Positions 8,266 to 17,274 of a DNA stretch of 64,000 nt are shown in pieces. Numbering within the stretch: the first letter of the stretch is position 1; each line of letters starts with the position of its first letter. The stretch is from Thermoguttaceae bacterium (lineage in GTDB: Bacteria; Planctomycetota; Planctomycetia; Pirellulales; Thermoguttaceae). The notes beneath the pieces are model-generated. The model did not search any database. It had not been told where the DNA came from and worked only from the letters and a program-made list of their open reading frames with translations. Made by a program: the position numbers and the translations under genes. Location of the stretch: assembly GCA_017434455.1 (NCBI GenBank), contig JAFRFG010000027.1, forward strand, positions 86,180 through 150,179. Reading direction: 5' to 3'.

Positions 8266-10005
8266 TTAATTCAACAGTCCGTGGAAATCGAACATCTTGA
8301 AGAACTCCAGGTTCGACGGGGTTCTCTCCAGGAGGGTCGTCAGACGCTCCATCCCCTCGACCGGGTCGATACCGGTGATCGTCCGGCGCAGCTTGTTGAC
8401 GAGGTGGAGAATCCCCGGGGGAAGAATCTTCTCTTCGCGGCGGGTTCCCGACTTCGAAATATCGATGGCCGGCCAGATGCGTCGTTCGGCCAAACGGCGA
8501 TCCAAGACCAGTTCCATATTGCCGGTCCCCTTGAACTCTTGAAAGATCAGTTCATCCATTCGGCTCCCGGTATCGACCAGGGCGGTTCCGACAATCGTCA
8601 GCGACCCGCCGCCGTCGACGGCGCGAGCGGAGGAGAAAATCTTTTTGGGGATATCCATCGCTCGGACATCGAGCCCGCCGGTCATGGTTCGGCCCGAGTT
8701 GCTGCACCACTTATTGTAGGCGCGAGCCAGACGGGTGATGGAGTCCAGGAGGAGAAAAACATCTTTTCCTTCCTCGGTGAGGCGTTTGCACCGTTCGATC
8801 ACCAGTCGGGAAAGGCGAATATGGTTCTCGATCGGGCAGTCCAAGGAGCTGGCGACCACCTCGACACTTTTATCGACGCTGCGGCGGAAATCGGTGACTT
8901 CCTCGGGGCGCTCGTCAACCAAAAAGACGATCACGTGGATCGATTTGTAGTTGGTGGAAATGGCCTGAGCCATCTGCTGCAACAAAACGGTTTTGCCGCT
9001 GCGCGGCGGCGCGACGATCAGCGCGCGCTGCCCCTTGCCAAGCGGGGCGAGGATATCGATCACGCGGGTCGAAATCGGCCCACCCTCGGTCTCCAGACGG
9101 AGCCACACCTCGGGGTTAATCGGGGTGAGATCCTCGAAATTTTGGACGTTGAAATACTCCTCCGGGGACTTGCCGTCGATGTTCAGGATCTCTACCATCC
9201 GCGGTCCGCGCGCGGCTCCAGCGGCGCCGCGGCCGCCGGCGGCGGGCTGATTGTTTGCCTGCACTTTTCCTCTGATGCAGCAGCCCGGGCGGATGTTGAA
9301 CTTGTCCAGCAAAGCGCCGGAGATAAACGGATCCCCGGGTTTGCGATCGTAGTTCGATTTGGGATCGCGCAGAAAACCGAAACCGTTTCCGTGGGGTTCA
9401 AGGATCCCCTCGGCTTCGAAGGTGGATTGAGACGAGTCGTCTTCGGGAACAGGACGCGAGGATGGCCGGTCTTGGGCGAGTTTGTCCGAGACGATCCTGT
9501 CGATCCGTTCGTCGACGCCGAGGTCATCGCGATGATACTCCTGTTGGTATTCCTCCATCTCTTGAGCGCGGGAATAATCCCCGCTGGCGTCTTGGAGGTC
9601 GTTGCCGTACGGGCGGGCGAAATCTCGCTGAGCCCCCCCCGCGTTACGATAACGGTTGGAGGAACCGCCGCGATAACCGCCGTCGAAACGGCCGCCGGCA
9701 TTGCGGTAATTATAACGGCCGGCGGAACGACCATTGCCGTTGAAGTCACCGCCGTAGCGGCCGCGATCGTTGTAGCCGTCCTCGCCATAGGCGCCGTCCT
9801 CGGCGTAACCGTTGTCGTCACGCTGGGGAACTTCGACACGACCGCGGTTGTAGCGGCCCTGGCTGTAGCGATTGTTGCGTTCGTAACGCCCCTGAGAGAA
9901 ACGGTCATTCCGACCGTAGCGTCCTTGATTGTACTGATTCGTTCGGCCGGAAGACCCATAACGATTGGGACCGGAACGGTACGGACCTTGCTGATCTCTT
10001 CGCAT
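8266..10005 (-). CDS. rho: Transcription termination factor Rho with a disordered N-terminal extension
   Basis: Hexameric RNA helicase that ends transcription. The core begins at about residue 194 with the cold-shock-like RNA-binding domain ([12 protein letters not shown]), then the linker [10 protein letters not shown], a Walker A motif APPRSGKT at about 331-338, [12 protein letters not shown], and the Q/R-loop region ([12 protein letters not shown]). Residues 1-190 are rich in Arg, Gly, Tyr and Asn with recurring SQGRYxRN-like units, and I cannot see the usual N-terminal Rho_N helical domain. Long extensions occur in Bacteroidetes and actinobacterial Rho. The leader is about 425 nt, in keeping with rho autoregulation by attenuation (inference). 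Confidence 0.95.
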   Translation of the reverse strand: MRRDQQGPYRSGPNRYGSSGRTNQYNQGRYGRNDRFSQGRYERNNRYSQGRYNRGRVEVPQRDDNGYAEDGAYGEDGYNDRGRYGGDFNGNGRSAGRYNYRNAGGRFDGGYRGGSSNRYRNAGGAQRDFARPYGNDLQDASGDYSRAQEMEEYQQEYHRDDLGVDERIDRIVSDKLAQDRPSSRPVPEDDSSQSTFEAEGILEPHGNGFGFLRDPKSNYDRKPGDPFISGALLDKFNIRPGCCIRGKVQANNQPAAGGRGAAGAARGPRMVEILNIDGKSPEEYFNVQNFEDLTPINPEVWLRLETEGGPISTRVIDILAPLGKGQRALIVAPPRSGKTVLLQQMAQAISTNYKSIHVIVFLVDERPEEVTDFRRSVDKSVEVVASSLDCPIENHIRLSRLVIERCKRLTEEGKDVFLLLDSITRLARAYNKWCSNSGRTMTGGLDVRAMDIPKKIFSSARAVDGGGSLTIVGTALVDTGSRMDELIFQEFKGTGNMELVLDRRLAERRIWPAIDISKSGTRREEKILPPGILHLVNKLRRTITGIDPVEGMERLTTLLERTPSNLEFFKMFDFHGLLN

Positions 10006-10543
10006 AGAAAGACTTTCCTTTTCCGCGAAAAAGTCGGTACGGGCTCCATAGGCCTAGACCTATAGACCCTGGGCGGAAACACTTCCGCGACGCGACCTGA
10101 CCTTTTTCGCGGATCCCCACTTGATTTGGGGAAATAATCACCGCGACGGCGCGTTTCACGCTGTAAGATTGGCGCGTAACACGCTGCCACAAAGCCGGTG
10201 AAGACAAAAACCGTAAAAATACGGCGACGGAGAAACCGGGCTCCCCCGGCCGAAATACTCCGCCTGAAGCAAAAGACATTGCCGAACGACGAAAGAAACA
10301 CCGTCTAACGGCAAACGAAAGTTTGGAACTGGAATACCCGCTGCAGAAGGAACACCGAAGGCGGGGAAACCTTATTTTTCGGATCAGGGAAAGGTACACC
10401 GCCCTTCCCATTCACTCAGTTCTATCGAGATTATAGGCGAAAAAAACGATTCTCCAAGAGAGAAACCGTGAATTTTTTCAAAAACTTAAAATATTTTTTA
10501 GGAAAACCGGTTTTTGGATTGGCGCAAACCCTCATCCCGGTTG
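10006..10543 (-). other. Long rho leader region without a gene
   Basis: 538 bases between the lipoprotein stop and the rho start. It holds a promoter candidate (10430-10457), an AT-rich stretch next to the lipoprotein gene (about 10468-10515), and a leader of about 425 nt with no convincing reading frame on the minus strand. A long untranslated leader is typical of rho genes that regulate themselves. Confidence 0.5.
10430..10457 (-). promoter_or_regulatory. Candidate rho promoter
   Basis: On the minus strand, TTGGAG (10452-10457), 16-base spacer, TATAAT (10430-10435). It would start an RNA about 420 nt upstream of the rho start codon. Confidence 0.4.
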
Positions 10544-11056
10544 TTAGTAGGCGCCAACACTCCCGGGGGCAAAAACCTCCGAGTCGTCAGAGCTCCCGGC
10601 GCCCGACTGGTCACTGGCCGCGCCGTACGACAGCCCGGGGATCTCAGGATAGGTACTCCCGGTGGAGGGGATCGAGGAATAATTTCCCTGCCGCGAATCG
10701 GAAGGGATGTTTTCCTCAACGGCTCCGGGGTTCATCGCCATGCGAAGCGGTTCATTCGATTCGTTCGCGCTGTCGGCCGCGGCGGCTGTCTGCCGCTGGT
10801 CGGTGCCGGGAGTTTTATACTCCCCTTGCTGAGCCAGGGAATGGGCCTCTTTCGCGCTGGTTTTGGGGTCGTCCTTGGTGTAACTCTCCGGCGGGGCCTT
10901 GAGCTGGAGGTCGTCCATTTCGGCGGGCGAGGCGATATGCGGATCGGGTTTGGAAGCAAAGGGGCTTTTGATCGCCGAAGTCGACTTACAGCCGGTGAGC
11001 GTCATCACGATCACGGCGGTGACCGCAAAAAGAGCAACTTCCAATTCTTTTTTCAT
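10544..11056 (-). CDS. Predicted lipoprotein of unknown function
   Basis: The 170-residue protein has a lipoprotein signal peptide: charged MKKE, a hydrophobic stretch, then the lipobox LTGC with Cys at residue 23. The remainder is polar and rich in Ser, Pro, Asp and Ala, predicted disordered, with no family I recognise. It lies between the kinase-WD40 gene (134 bases upstream) and rho, all on the minus strand. A function cannot be assigned. Confidence 0.7.
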   Translation of the reverse strand: MKKELEVALFAVTAVIVMTLTGCKSTSAIKSPFASKPDPHIASPAEMDDLQLKAPPESYTKDDPKTSAKEAHSLAQQGEYKTPGTDQRQTAAAADSANESNEPLRMAMNPGAVEENIPSDSRQGNYSSIPSTGSTYPEIPGLSYGAASDQSGAGSSDDSEVFAPGSVGAY

Positions 11057-11190
11057 CTTCAGTGAACCTGCTTTATCAACGAACCTTTTGGACGCCTGTG
11101 GTCAAACAACCCGAGGGGAAAGTAGCGTTTTTTCATCGGACGCGTCAAGAGCAAAAAAATCGGCCAGAAGAAAAGGGGAGACTTTCGTTC

Positions 11191-14100
11191 TTAACGGCCC
11201 AAGAGCGTATAACCCGGCCAATGCCCCAGAAGAGAACCGAGCGCCTGGAAGAACCGATCGCGGGGGACCGTGCCAAAGCCGCGCAGCTGCATCTCGACGG
11301 CGATTTTTTGCAGCTGCTTTTCACTAAATTCAAAGGCCAGCGGATTGGGAGCGATCTCGGTCGTGACACCGTAGAACTCGGTCGGTTTGCGCCGCCGAGC
11401 GATGATATCGGAGGCGCGCAGATAGCGTCCGACAACACAGTGGAGCATCCGCTCAAAATCGTCGTTGGGGAAAGGCCCGTCAGGGAGATCGTACTCCCAG
11501 AAGAGATTCCACAGCCGCAAACGGCCGATTTCGGTCCCGGTGAGGAGGATACTGCCGTAGAAATCGACCGACTGACAGCCGATCCCCGAGATATATCCCT
11601 CTAGGGTTTTGATTGAGGTCTTCCTGCCAATCTCCCACACGCGGACGGTTCGATCGCGGCTTGTCGTGATAATATGGCGATTATCCATCAGAAGCCGCAG
11701 CGAGGTGATTTCGCTCACATGGTCGGTCCCGACCATAACGGGGGCGGTTTTTTCGCTGGTCAGATCAAAGATCGAGACATTCCCGCTGGCGTCGCCGGCC
11801 AGAGCCCAGCGCAGATCGGCCGAGATGTCAACCCCTTTCACCGCCCCTGTGAGGGAACCATAGACCACTGCCGGCTCTAAGGTTGCGCAAGAGAGGATCG
11901 TCAGCCGACCATTGCCGCCGATGATCAAATAGCGGCCGTCCATACTAAAACGAATGGAGTAGATCTCGCCGTCGATCGAGGTTCCCGCCACCCGCCGCCC
12001 CGAGGAACCGTCCCAGAACGAGATTTCGCCGGTACTGGCGGCTACCGCGATCGAACTGCCGTCGGGGGCGATCTTAACCTGTTCGATATCGCGGATCGAA
12101 CCTTCCAGGGCGCGAATCTCCCGCTTTTGCTGAAGGTCCCAGATTCGGACCGAACGATCCCAACTTCCCGAAACGGCAAAGCGGCCGCTTCGGTTCATAT
12201 CGACCGATCGGATCCAGTCGTAATGTTTCGTGAAGCAGGTCACCGGTTCTTCCCTGGGGAAATTCCAAAGACAAAGAACTTGATCCTTCCCGGCGGTGAC
12301 GGCCGTGCTTCCGTCGGCCGAAAGGGCGACCGAGGTGACCGCTCCCTCGTGGCCGAGCAGTGACAAGGCGGGAACCGTGTCGGAAACACCGGTGATTTGG
12401 GTTCGGCGCCCCAACAGTTCGGGGAGCTGCAAGGAAGATCGGATACTCTGCCAGCCGTCGATGGATTCGGCCTTTTTAAACGCCTCAACGGCTCCTTTGA
12501 TGTTGCCCGAGGCGACATTAACACGCATCGATTCGACCAGGGAATTGAGCTCGTTTTGTCGGCGGGCGACCTCTTCTGAAGTAGAGACCAAGCAGATCAT
12601 AAACGGCGCGCGGGTCCTGCGGGAACCTGAGCAGATCAGATCGACGTTCCAGATACGCAGCTGCGTTCCTTGAACCAAGGTCATCAAAAACCGATGGTCA
12701 TCGTCGATCCAAATACCCCCGACGGTTCCGGAGATCCCCCGGAAAGTCCGGACGCACCGTCCGGTTTCAACCTGCCACAGACGCAGCGACGAATCGAAGG
12801 AACCGGTGGCCGCCCACTTGCCGTCACGCGACATCTTAAGCGCGGTGACTTCCCGCTGATGACCTTTAAAACTAAGAACCCGCTGACCGGTACGCTCATC
12901 GTAGCGGTCGACCTGATTGCCGTTGATGGTCAGACGGATTCCCTTTTCGGGACAAACCGCGTCATCTTTTCTTCCCCAGTCTACCCGCCGAAAACGCTCT
13001 TCGGCCGGGAGCAGACGAAGAGGACTGTCTTGAGGGATGGAATCGGGGAAATCCGCGTGTTTGACCAGCGCGTCCTCACCGTCCTGCAGAACTTGCCAGA
13101 GGTAATCGTCGCTCAGAGCCAGCGCTTCGGTATGCCCGACCTGACGAAAACCGGTACTGACCGTGCCGGTGAGCGTATGCCGCAGCTCAAAGCGCGAGCC
13201 GGCCAGGGGGTAGAAAATGAACTGACGTCCCGGGCTGATATAGACCCATTGCCGAGGGGTGATCTCCAGCGGCCGAAGCGACAGTGTCGCGACACAGGCG
13301 GCCTCTTGGTCAACGATGAGACGGCAGTTTTTTAGGGCCTTGACGAATTCGACACGATCTTTCTCCAACTCGACGGCTCTTTGGAACGCGACCAGCGCCG
13401 CGCGCGGGTTCCCCCGCTCGCGCTGGATCAATCCCAGCGCGTAGTGGGATTGCGCGTCGCAGCGGTTGTGTCGGGCCAGCTCGGTGACGGCCTCCAGCGC
13501 GGTGAGATCATCGATGATGCCGAACCGCCAGGACATCAGCACCTGATCGAAGGTGACCTGGGGATGCCACGGGGCCATCTCGACCGCCTTGGAGATTTCG
13601 GTATAGGCCTCATCGTTCTTCCCCAGGTCGAGCAGGGAGATCGCGCGGTTGCAGCTGCTTTCGGCCGAGTTGGAATTGCTGGCCGGTTTGGGACGCGGAT
13701 ACGGCTGGCCGAAGACATCTTCATAGACGGCGACCAATTCGTCGGCGACCTGGCCCATCGACTCGGGACGCTGTTCGGGGTCTTTTCGGAAGCAGCGGCG
13801 CAGAATCTGGACCATCTGCGGCGGGATCGAGGGATGTCCCTCGGCCGGAGGAACTTTCAGAAAGACTTCGAAGACTTCGGCGGCTGTCTGTCCCCCTTTT
13901 TTGCACGGGGAGCGGCCGTGGAACATCGACAAGACCGAGATCGCCCACGACCAGATGTCGGACTGACGGGTCAGGACGATTTCCGGCGGGGTCTGCCCCT
14001 GCTGGCCGGCGGTCTGAAAGTTCTCGTACGCTTCGTACTGTTCCGGCGAGCAGTACGAAGGTGTCATCCCATCGCATATACCCGACGTGGGTTCCCCTTT

Positions 14101-15018
14101 GTCGGAACGATGAACCGCCTGGGACAGACCGAAGTCGGTGACCTTAGCGACGCCGCGCGATATCATGACGTTCCCCGGTTTGACATCCAGGTGGAGAAGC
14201 CCCTGACTGTGCGCGTGATCGAGGCCTCGGGCGAACTGAATGGAGATATCGATGATACGCCTCAGCGCCTCGGTCGGCCCTCCCTCATAGAGGCGGCCGT
14301 CGTTGGTCCAATCGCGCAGTGTCCCGTCGCTGACAAATTCGGCGAAGACGCGCGGGATCCCGTCGATGCGGCGAATTAAGTAGCAGGTGACAATATTGGT
14401 GTGAAGTCCCAACTCAATCCAGAGCTGACACTCGCGCTCAAAGCTGAGTTTCCCCTGCTCGGTCTGCATAAACTCGGCTTTAGGGGATTTGACGGCGAAG
14501 TCGATGTCCCACTCCTCGTGGTGGACACGGTGGACGATTCCGACTCCTCCTTCGGCGTAGGGAACACCGGGGGCCAGCTCAACAACACGGTATTTTCCCC
14601 CGAGGAGGGTCTGTCCGGTGGTCCAAATCTTCCTTCCGGCGGGTTTTCCCGCCTGGCCGCCTGACGGGGAGGTCGACGGGGAAGTCGAAGGGGAAGAAGC
14701 CGCGGCGTTTTCCTGCTCTTGGCTGATCCGCGCGATTGCCTGGATACGCGAGAGAGTAATCTCGCGATCTTCCTCGGAAGGGGGGGCCAGCGCGGTCGTC
14801 TTCGGTTCTCCGGGCTGGATAGGGAAAGGACCATCATCGGCCAGGGTGAAACCAAGCGGATCGGTCGGCTCGGCGGCCGTTGTCTTCGAGTCGTTTTCAC
14901 GGGAGCGAATACGGAAGACTTTTCCGCAATGGGTACAGACCACCTCCGCCGCGTCGCCCCCTGTCTGGATGGAGGTAACGCGTTGACAAGACGGACAGAG
15001 GAACTGTTTACTCACCAA
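11191..15018 (-). CDS. Ser/Thr protein kinase with N-terminal zinc ribbon and C-terminal WD40 repeats
   Basis: A 1275-residue protein. A zinc-ribbon-like element comes first (C8, C11, C28, C31). A Hanks-type kinase domain spans roughly residues 150-420: Gly-rich loop YAEGGVGIVH, lysine in FAVKSPK, catalytic loop HLDVKPGN in place of the usual HRDxKPxN, VTDFGLS, and SYCSPEQ. A TPR-like helical region follows (about 450-570), then a WD40 propeller (about 700-1180; GSFDSSLRLWQV, GSWDRSVRIWDL, TSRDRTVRVWEI). No membrane segment is evident. Such eukaryote-like kinases are common in planctomycetes. The start is TTG at 15018 or GTG at 15015; neither has a strong ribosome binding site. The substrate is unknown. 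Confidence 0.9.
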   Translation of the reverse strand: MVSKQFLCPSCQRVTSIQTGGDAAEVVCTHCGKVFRIRSRENDSKTTAAEPTDPLGFTLADDGPFPIQPGEPKTTALAPPSEEDREITLSRIQAIARISQEQENAAASSPSTSPSTSPSGGQAGKPAGRKIWTTGQTLLGGKYRVVELAPGVPYAEGGVGIVHRVHHEEWDIDFAVKSPKAEFMQTEQGKLSFERECQLWIELGLHTNIVTCYLIRRIDGIPRVFAEFVSDGTLRDWTNDGRLYEGGPTEALRRIIDISIQFARGLDHAHSQGLLHLDVKPGNVMISRGVAKVTDFGLSQAVHRSDKGEPTSGICDGMTPSYCSPEQYEAYENFQTAGQQGQTPPEIVLTRQSDIWSWAISVLSMFHGRSPCKKGGQTAAEVFEVFLKVPPAEGHPSIPPQMVQILRRCFRKDPEQRPESMGQVADELVAVYEDVFGQPYPRPKPASNSNSAESSCNRAISLLDLGKNDEAYTEISKAVEMAPWHPQVTFDQVLMSWRFGIIDDLTALEAVTELARHNRCDAQSHYALGLIQRERGNPRAALVAFQRAVELEKDRVEFVKALKNCRLIVDQEAACVATLSLRPLEITPRQWVYISPGRQFIFYPLAGSRFELRHTLTGTVSTGFRQVGHTEALALSDDYLWQVLQDGEDALVKHADFPDSIPQDSPLRLLPAEERFRRVDWGRKDDAVCPEKGIRLTINGNQVDRYDERTGQRVLSFKGHQREVTALKMSRDGKWAATGSFDSSLRLWQVETGRCVRTFRGISGTVGGIWIDDDHRFLMTLVQGTQLRIWNVDLICSGSRRTRAPFMICLVSTSEEVARRQNELNSLVESMRVNVASGNIKGAVEAFKKAESIDGWQSIRSSLQLPELLGRRTQITGVSDTVPALSLLGHEGAVTSVALSADGSTAVTAGKDQVLCLWNFPREEPVTCFTKHYDWIRSVDMNRSGRFAVSGSWDRSVRIWDLQQKREIRALEGSIRDIEQVKIAPDGSSIAVAASTGEISFWDGSSGRRVAGTSIDGEIYSIRFSMDGRYLIIGGNGRLTILSCATLEPAVVYGSLTGAVKGVDISADLRWALAGDASGNVSIFDLTSEKTAPVMVGTDHVSEITSLRLLMDNRHIITTSRDRTVRVWEIGRKTSIKTLEGYISGIGCQSVDFYGSILLTGTEIGRLRLWNLFWEYDLPDGPFPNDDFERMLHCVVGRYLRASDIIARRRKPTEFYGVTTEIAPNPLAFEFSEKQLQKIAVEMQLRGFGTVPRDRFFQALGSLLGHWPGYTLLGR

Positions 15019-15065
15019 GTTTTCTTTCGTTCTTTCGTTTTATCTCAGTCTTTCTTTGTGTAAGG

Positions 15066-16202
15066 TCACTTAGCGTAATCTTCGTAGAGGGAGGCAATCT
15101 CTTCGGAGGAGAGCTCCCCGTCGTAGATCAGCAGACGATAACGGAAAGTGAGCGTCTCCCCCTTTTGAAGGGTGGCGGACCCATCGAGTTTGTCTTGAGG
15201 GGCGAAATCTTTGATGCCGAACGGATTGACGGCGAACAGACCGTAACCGCGAACATGGTACCAGGAGGGGAAACGGAAGGAATCGGGGTGATTCATGATG
15301 ACAATCCCGGCGTTGACCATCTCCGCGGTCTGGATATCGGCCCCGGCGTCGATCTGCTCGGCGGTGAGATGCTTGGCGACCTTTCCGTTGAAATTGACCC
15401 AAGCGGTTCTCTTTCCCCAGGTGTCGTCATCTTTGAGCCCTTCGGCGTTGACGATCGAGCCCCCCCAGTTGGGGTTCTTTTTCTCGGCGCCCAACTCCAT
15501 TGTACTGGCCACGCGGACACCGAAAGACCCTTCCTTGGTGTCGCCGAAAACGGTCGGGTCGCCTCCGGCGGTGAGGTCAATCCGATAATCGATGAATCGG
15601 ATCGATGTTGTGGGGATCACCCCCAGCGTGACGGTCCGCGTATCTTCGCAGAGGGACTCCCCGGAAGCCAAGTCATTCCATCGGCAGTGAATGACCAGGA
15701 CGACCTGGCCGTCGCTGTTTATTTCGGCGCTGATCAACTCGGCGCTGATCGCGGTATCGGGGGAGCAGCTCCAAAAGTCTTTGCCGTTGACCATCCCGTG
15801 GTCGAACCAGACAGAGCGCTGATGCGGGTGATCTTTCGATTCGACGGGGCGTATCATTTCGCTGCAGCGCATAATATCGGTCCAGGCCTGATCGCCGCCG
15901 GCCAGGAAACGGGCGTAGTCCTCAGCCGGGAAAGGACCGTCGACGACCTTGTTCTTGTTGTCGGGCTGCGGCCGGTAAAGCGAGCGGGTCAGCAAAGAGC
16001 CATCGGCCGAAAGCAGCGGCCAAAAGACAGGGGTTCCCGCGAAGTTGGGGATAAATTGGGTAAAGAGCTCGCCATCGACCAAGATTTGAACCCGACCGTC
16101 GTCGAGCGATTGGTATGAGACATCCGCGGCGGTCAAAAAAGGCGCCGCCGATCCCATAAGCGCGAGCAATCCCCAAGCAAGACAACGCGTGATACTCTTC
16201 AT
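15066..16202 (-). CDS. DUF6807 (PmoA-family) secreted protein
   Basis: The 378-residue protein has a signal peptide ending near APFLTAAD. It shows the family's hallmark DHPHQRSVWFDHGMVNG around residue 125, followed by SCSPDTAI, a beta-rich body and SWYHVRGYGLFAVNPFG near the end. The Pfam family was first named after PmoA but is not methane monooxygenase; members are found in planctomycetes and Bacteroidetes near carbohydrate genes. The ATG at 16202 is chosen because the alternative TTG at 16214 would sit almost on the AAGGAG. A promoter lies about 100 bases upstream. No enzymatic role can be assigned. Confidence 0.85.
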   Translation of the reverse strand: MKSITRCLAWGLLALMGSAAPFLTAADVSYQSLDDGRVQILVDGELFTQFIPNFAGTPVFWPLLSADGSLLTRSLYRPQPDNKNKVVDGPFPAEDYARFLAGGDQAWTDIMRCSEMIRPVESKDHPHQRSVWFDHGMVNGKDFWSCSPDTAISAELISAEINSDGQVVLVIHCRWNDLASGESLCEDTRTVTLGVIPTTSIRFIDYRIDLTAGGDPTVFGDTKEGSFGVRVASTMELGAEKKNPNWGGSIVNAEGLKDDDTWGKRTAWVNFNGKVAKHLTAEQIDAGADIQTAEMVNAGIVIMNHPDSFRFPSWYHVRGYGLFAVNPFGIKDFAPQDKLDGSATLQKGETLTFRYRLLIYDGELSSEEIASLYEDYAK

Positions 16203-16565
16203 AGACGTTTCCAAGCTCCTTAGTGTGGTAAATTGCGTTATTATTCTGGCTTTTGATAAAAGTCCCGTGTTCTTAAAAAAGCGCGAAACCTGACATTATT
16301 ATAGTGGAATTCCCCCCTAATGTCCAGTCATTGAGGTTTTTGACCCCCTTCCCCGCAAGGGGATGCATTCGCGTGGTTATAATCGTTTTAATCGTTGTAT
16401 TTGACACTGTATTATTCCTTCTTTGTGCCTATTCGGCAAAACGGATACTTTTATCGCAGTTTGCCTGATTAGTATGGAAAGAAGGCGGTTGACCCGGCGC
16501 GAAACTGTTTCGGTGGGGAACCGCCCTTTCATCAGTCAAAGAAGCTCCGTTAAAGGGAACCAACG
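16203..16565. other. Divergent intergenic region
   Basis: 363 bases between two divergent secreted-protein genes. It contains a good minus-strand promoter (16298-16326), a short CCCCTT/AAGGGG hairpin near 16346-16363, and an isolated TTGACA at 16401 without a matching -10. No gene is visible. Confidence 0.5.
16298..16326 (-). promoter_or_regulatory. Promoter of the DUF6807 gene
   Basis: On the minus strand, TGGACA (16321-16326), a 17-base spacer, then TATAAT (16298-16303), facing the gene whose start is at 16202. Confidence 0.6.
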
Positions 16566-17174
16566 ATGAGTGACCTGTGCAGCGGAAAGATCTGTCAAAT
16601 CGGCGCGGCCGTCTCGATGGCCCTTCTGTTTGCCCTGCCGGCTTTGGCCTATACGGCGAAGCAGCAGAACGAGGGTTGGCTTTGGGGGGGGCTCGGCGAG
16701 AAGACGACTTACCAGAATCCCTATTCCGAGCTGATGGCTCCTGATATTCCGGTGGAGCTGCAGTCCTCTCCCGACGAGGTCGCCGAGCGGAAACTCCCCT
16801 TTTCCCCCGAGGAGGCGATCGCGGTGATCGGAGCCGACGGCTGCCGCTACAGTTACTACTACAAAAAAGAGAAGGGGCTGCGAAAGATCTCGGAGTTTCG
16901 GACGGTCTACGAACCGTGCGAGCAGCTGGTCGAAAAACAGGTCGAGACCTTCAATCCGTGTACATGCCAGATGGAGGTTCAAACCGTCACCGTCAAAGAG
17001 ATGACCCCCTACCCTGTCCTTCACGAGAAAGAGTTTGTCCGCTACGAGCCGGCCGATGTACTGATTCGCGTCATCATCGTCGGAAAACCCGACTCGCCGA
17101 CCGCCGACGGCGTTCTCACCCCTCAAGGTGCCGGAACCCACCTGGAGGTGGGCAATCCTTCCCAGGGGCAATGA
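16566..17174 (+). CDS. Secreted protein of unknown function
   Basis: 202 residues with an N-terminal signal peptide (hydrophobic stretch, likely cut after FALPALA). The mature part has SYYYKKEKGLRKISEF and a central Cys-containing section (EPCEQLVEKQ, NPCTCQMEVQ) that may form disulfides. The ending is Gly/Ser/Pro-rich. I do not recognise the family. A GGGA-type ribosome binding site precedes the ATG. It stands about 100 bases before the SelA-like gene on the same strand; whether they share a transcript is unclear. Confidence 0.65.
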   Translation: MSDLCSGKICQIGAAVSMALLFALPALAYTAKQQNEGWLWGGLGEKTTYQNPYSELMAPDIPVELQSSPDEVAERKLPFSPEEAIAVIGADGCRYSYYYKKEKGLRKISEFRTVYEPCEQLVEKQVETFNPCTCQMEVQTVTVKEMTPYPVLHEKEFVRYEPADVLIRVIIVGKPDSPTADGVLTPQGAGTHLEVGNPSQGQ

Positions 17175-17274
17175 CACGGAAAAACTTGCCTAAGACCGGG
17201 CAAAGCGCTATAATCGGCTCTGTTTACCGCTGTTTTAAGCCGCTTTGCGCCACTGTTTTCGTCAGGTGTATGTC

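Noticed and set aside
8281..10065. A 594-codon plus-strand reading frame
   Set aside because: Lies antisense to rho across its entire length; open only because of codon bias in the GC-rich and low-complexity rho sequence. No family features.
12670..14379. Long plus-strand frames of 221 and 332 codons
   Set aside because: Antisense to the kinase-WD40 gene; no domains and no ribosome binding sites.
16401..16430. A consensus TTGACA upstream of the gene at 16566
   Set aside because: No acceptable -10 at 15-19 bases; not called as a promoter.
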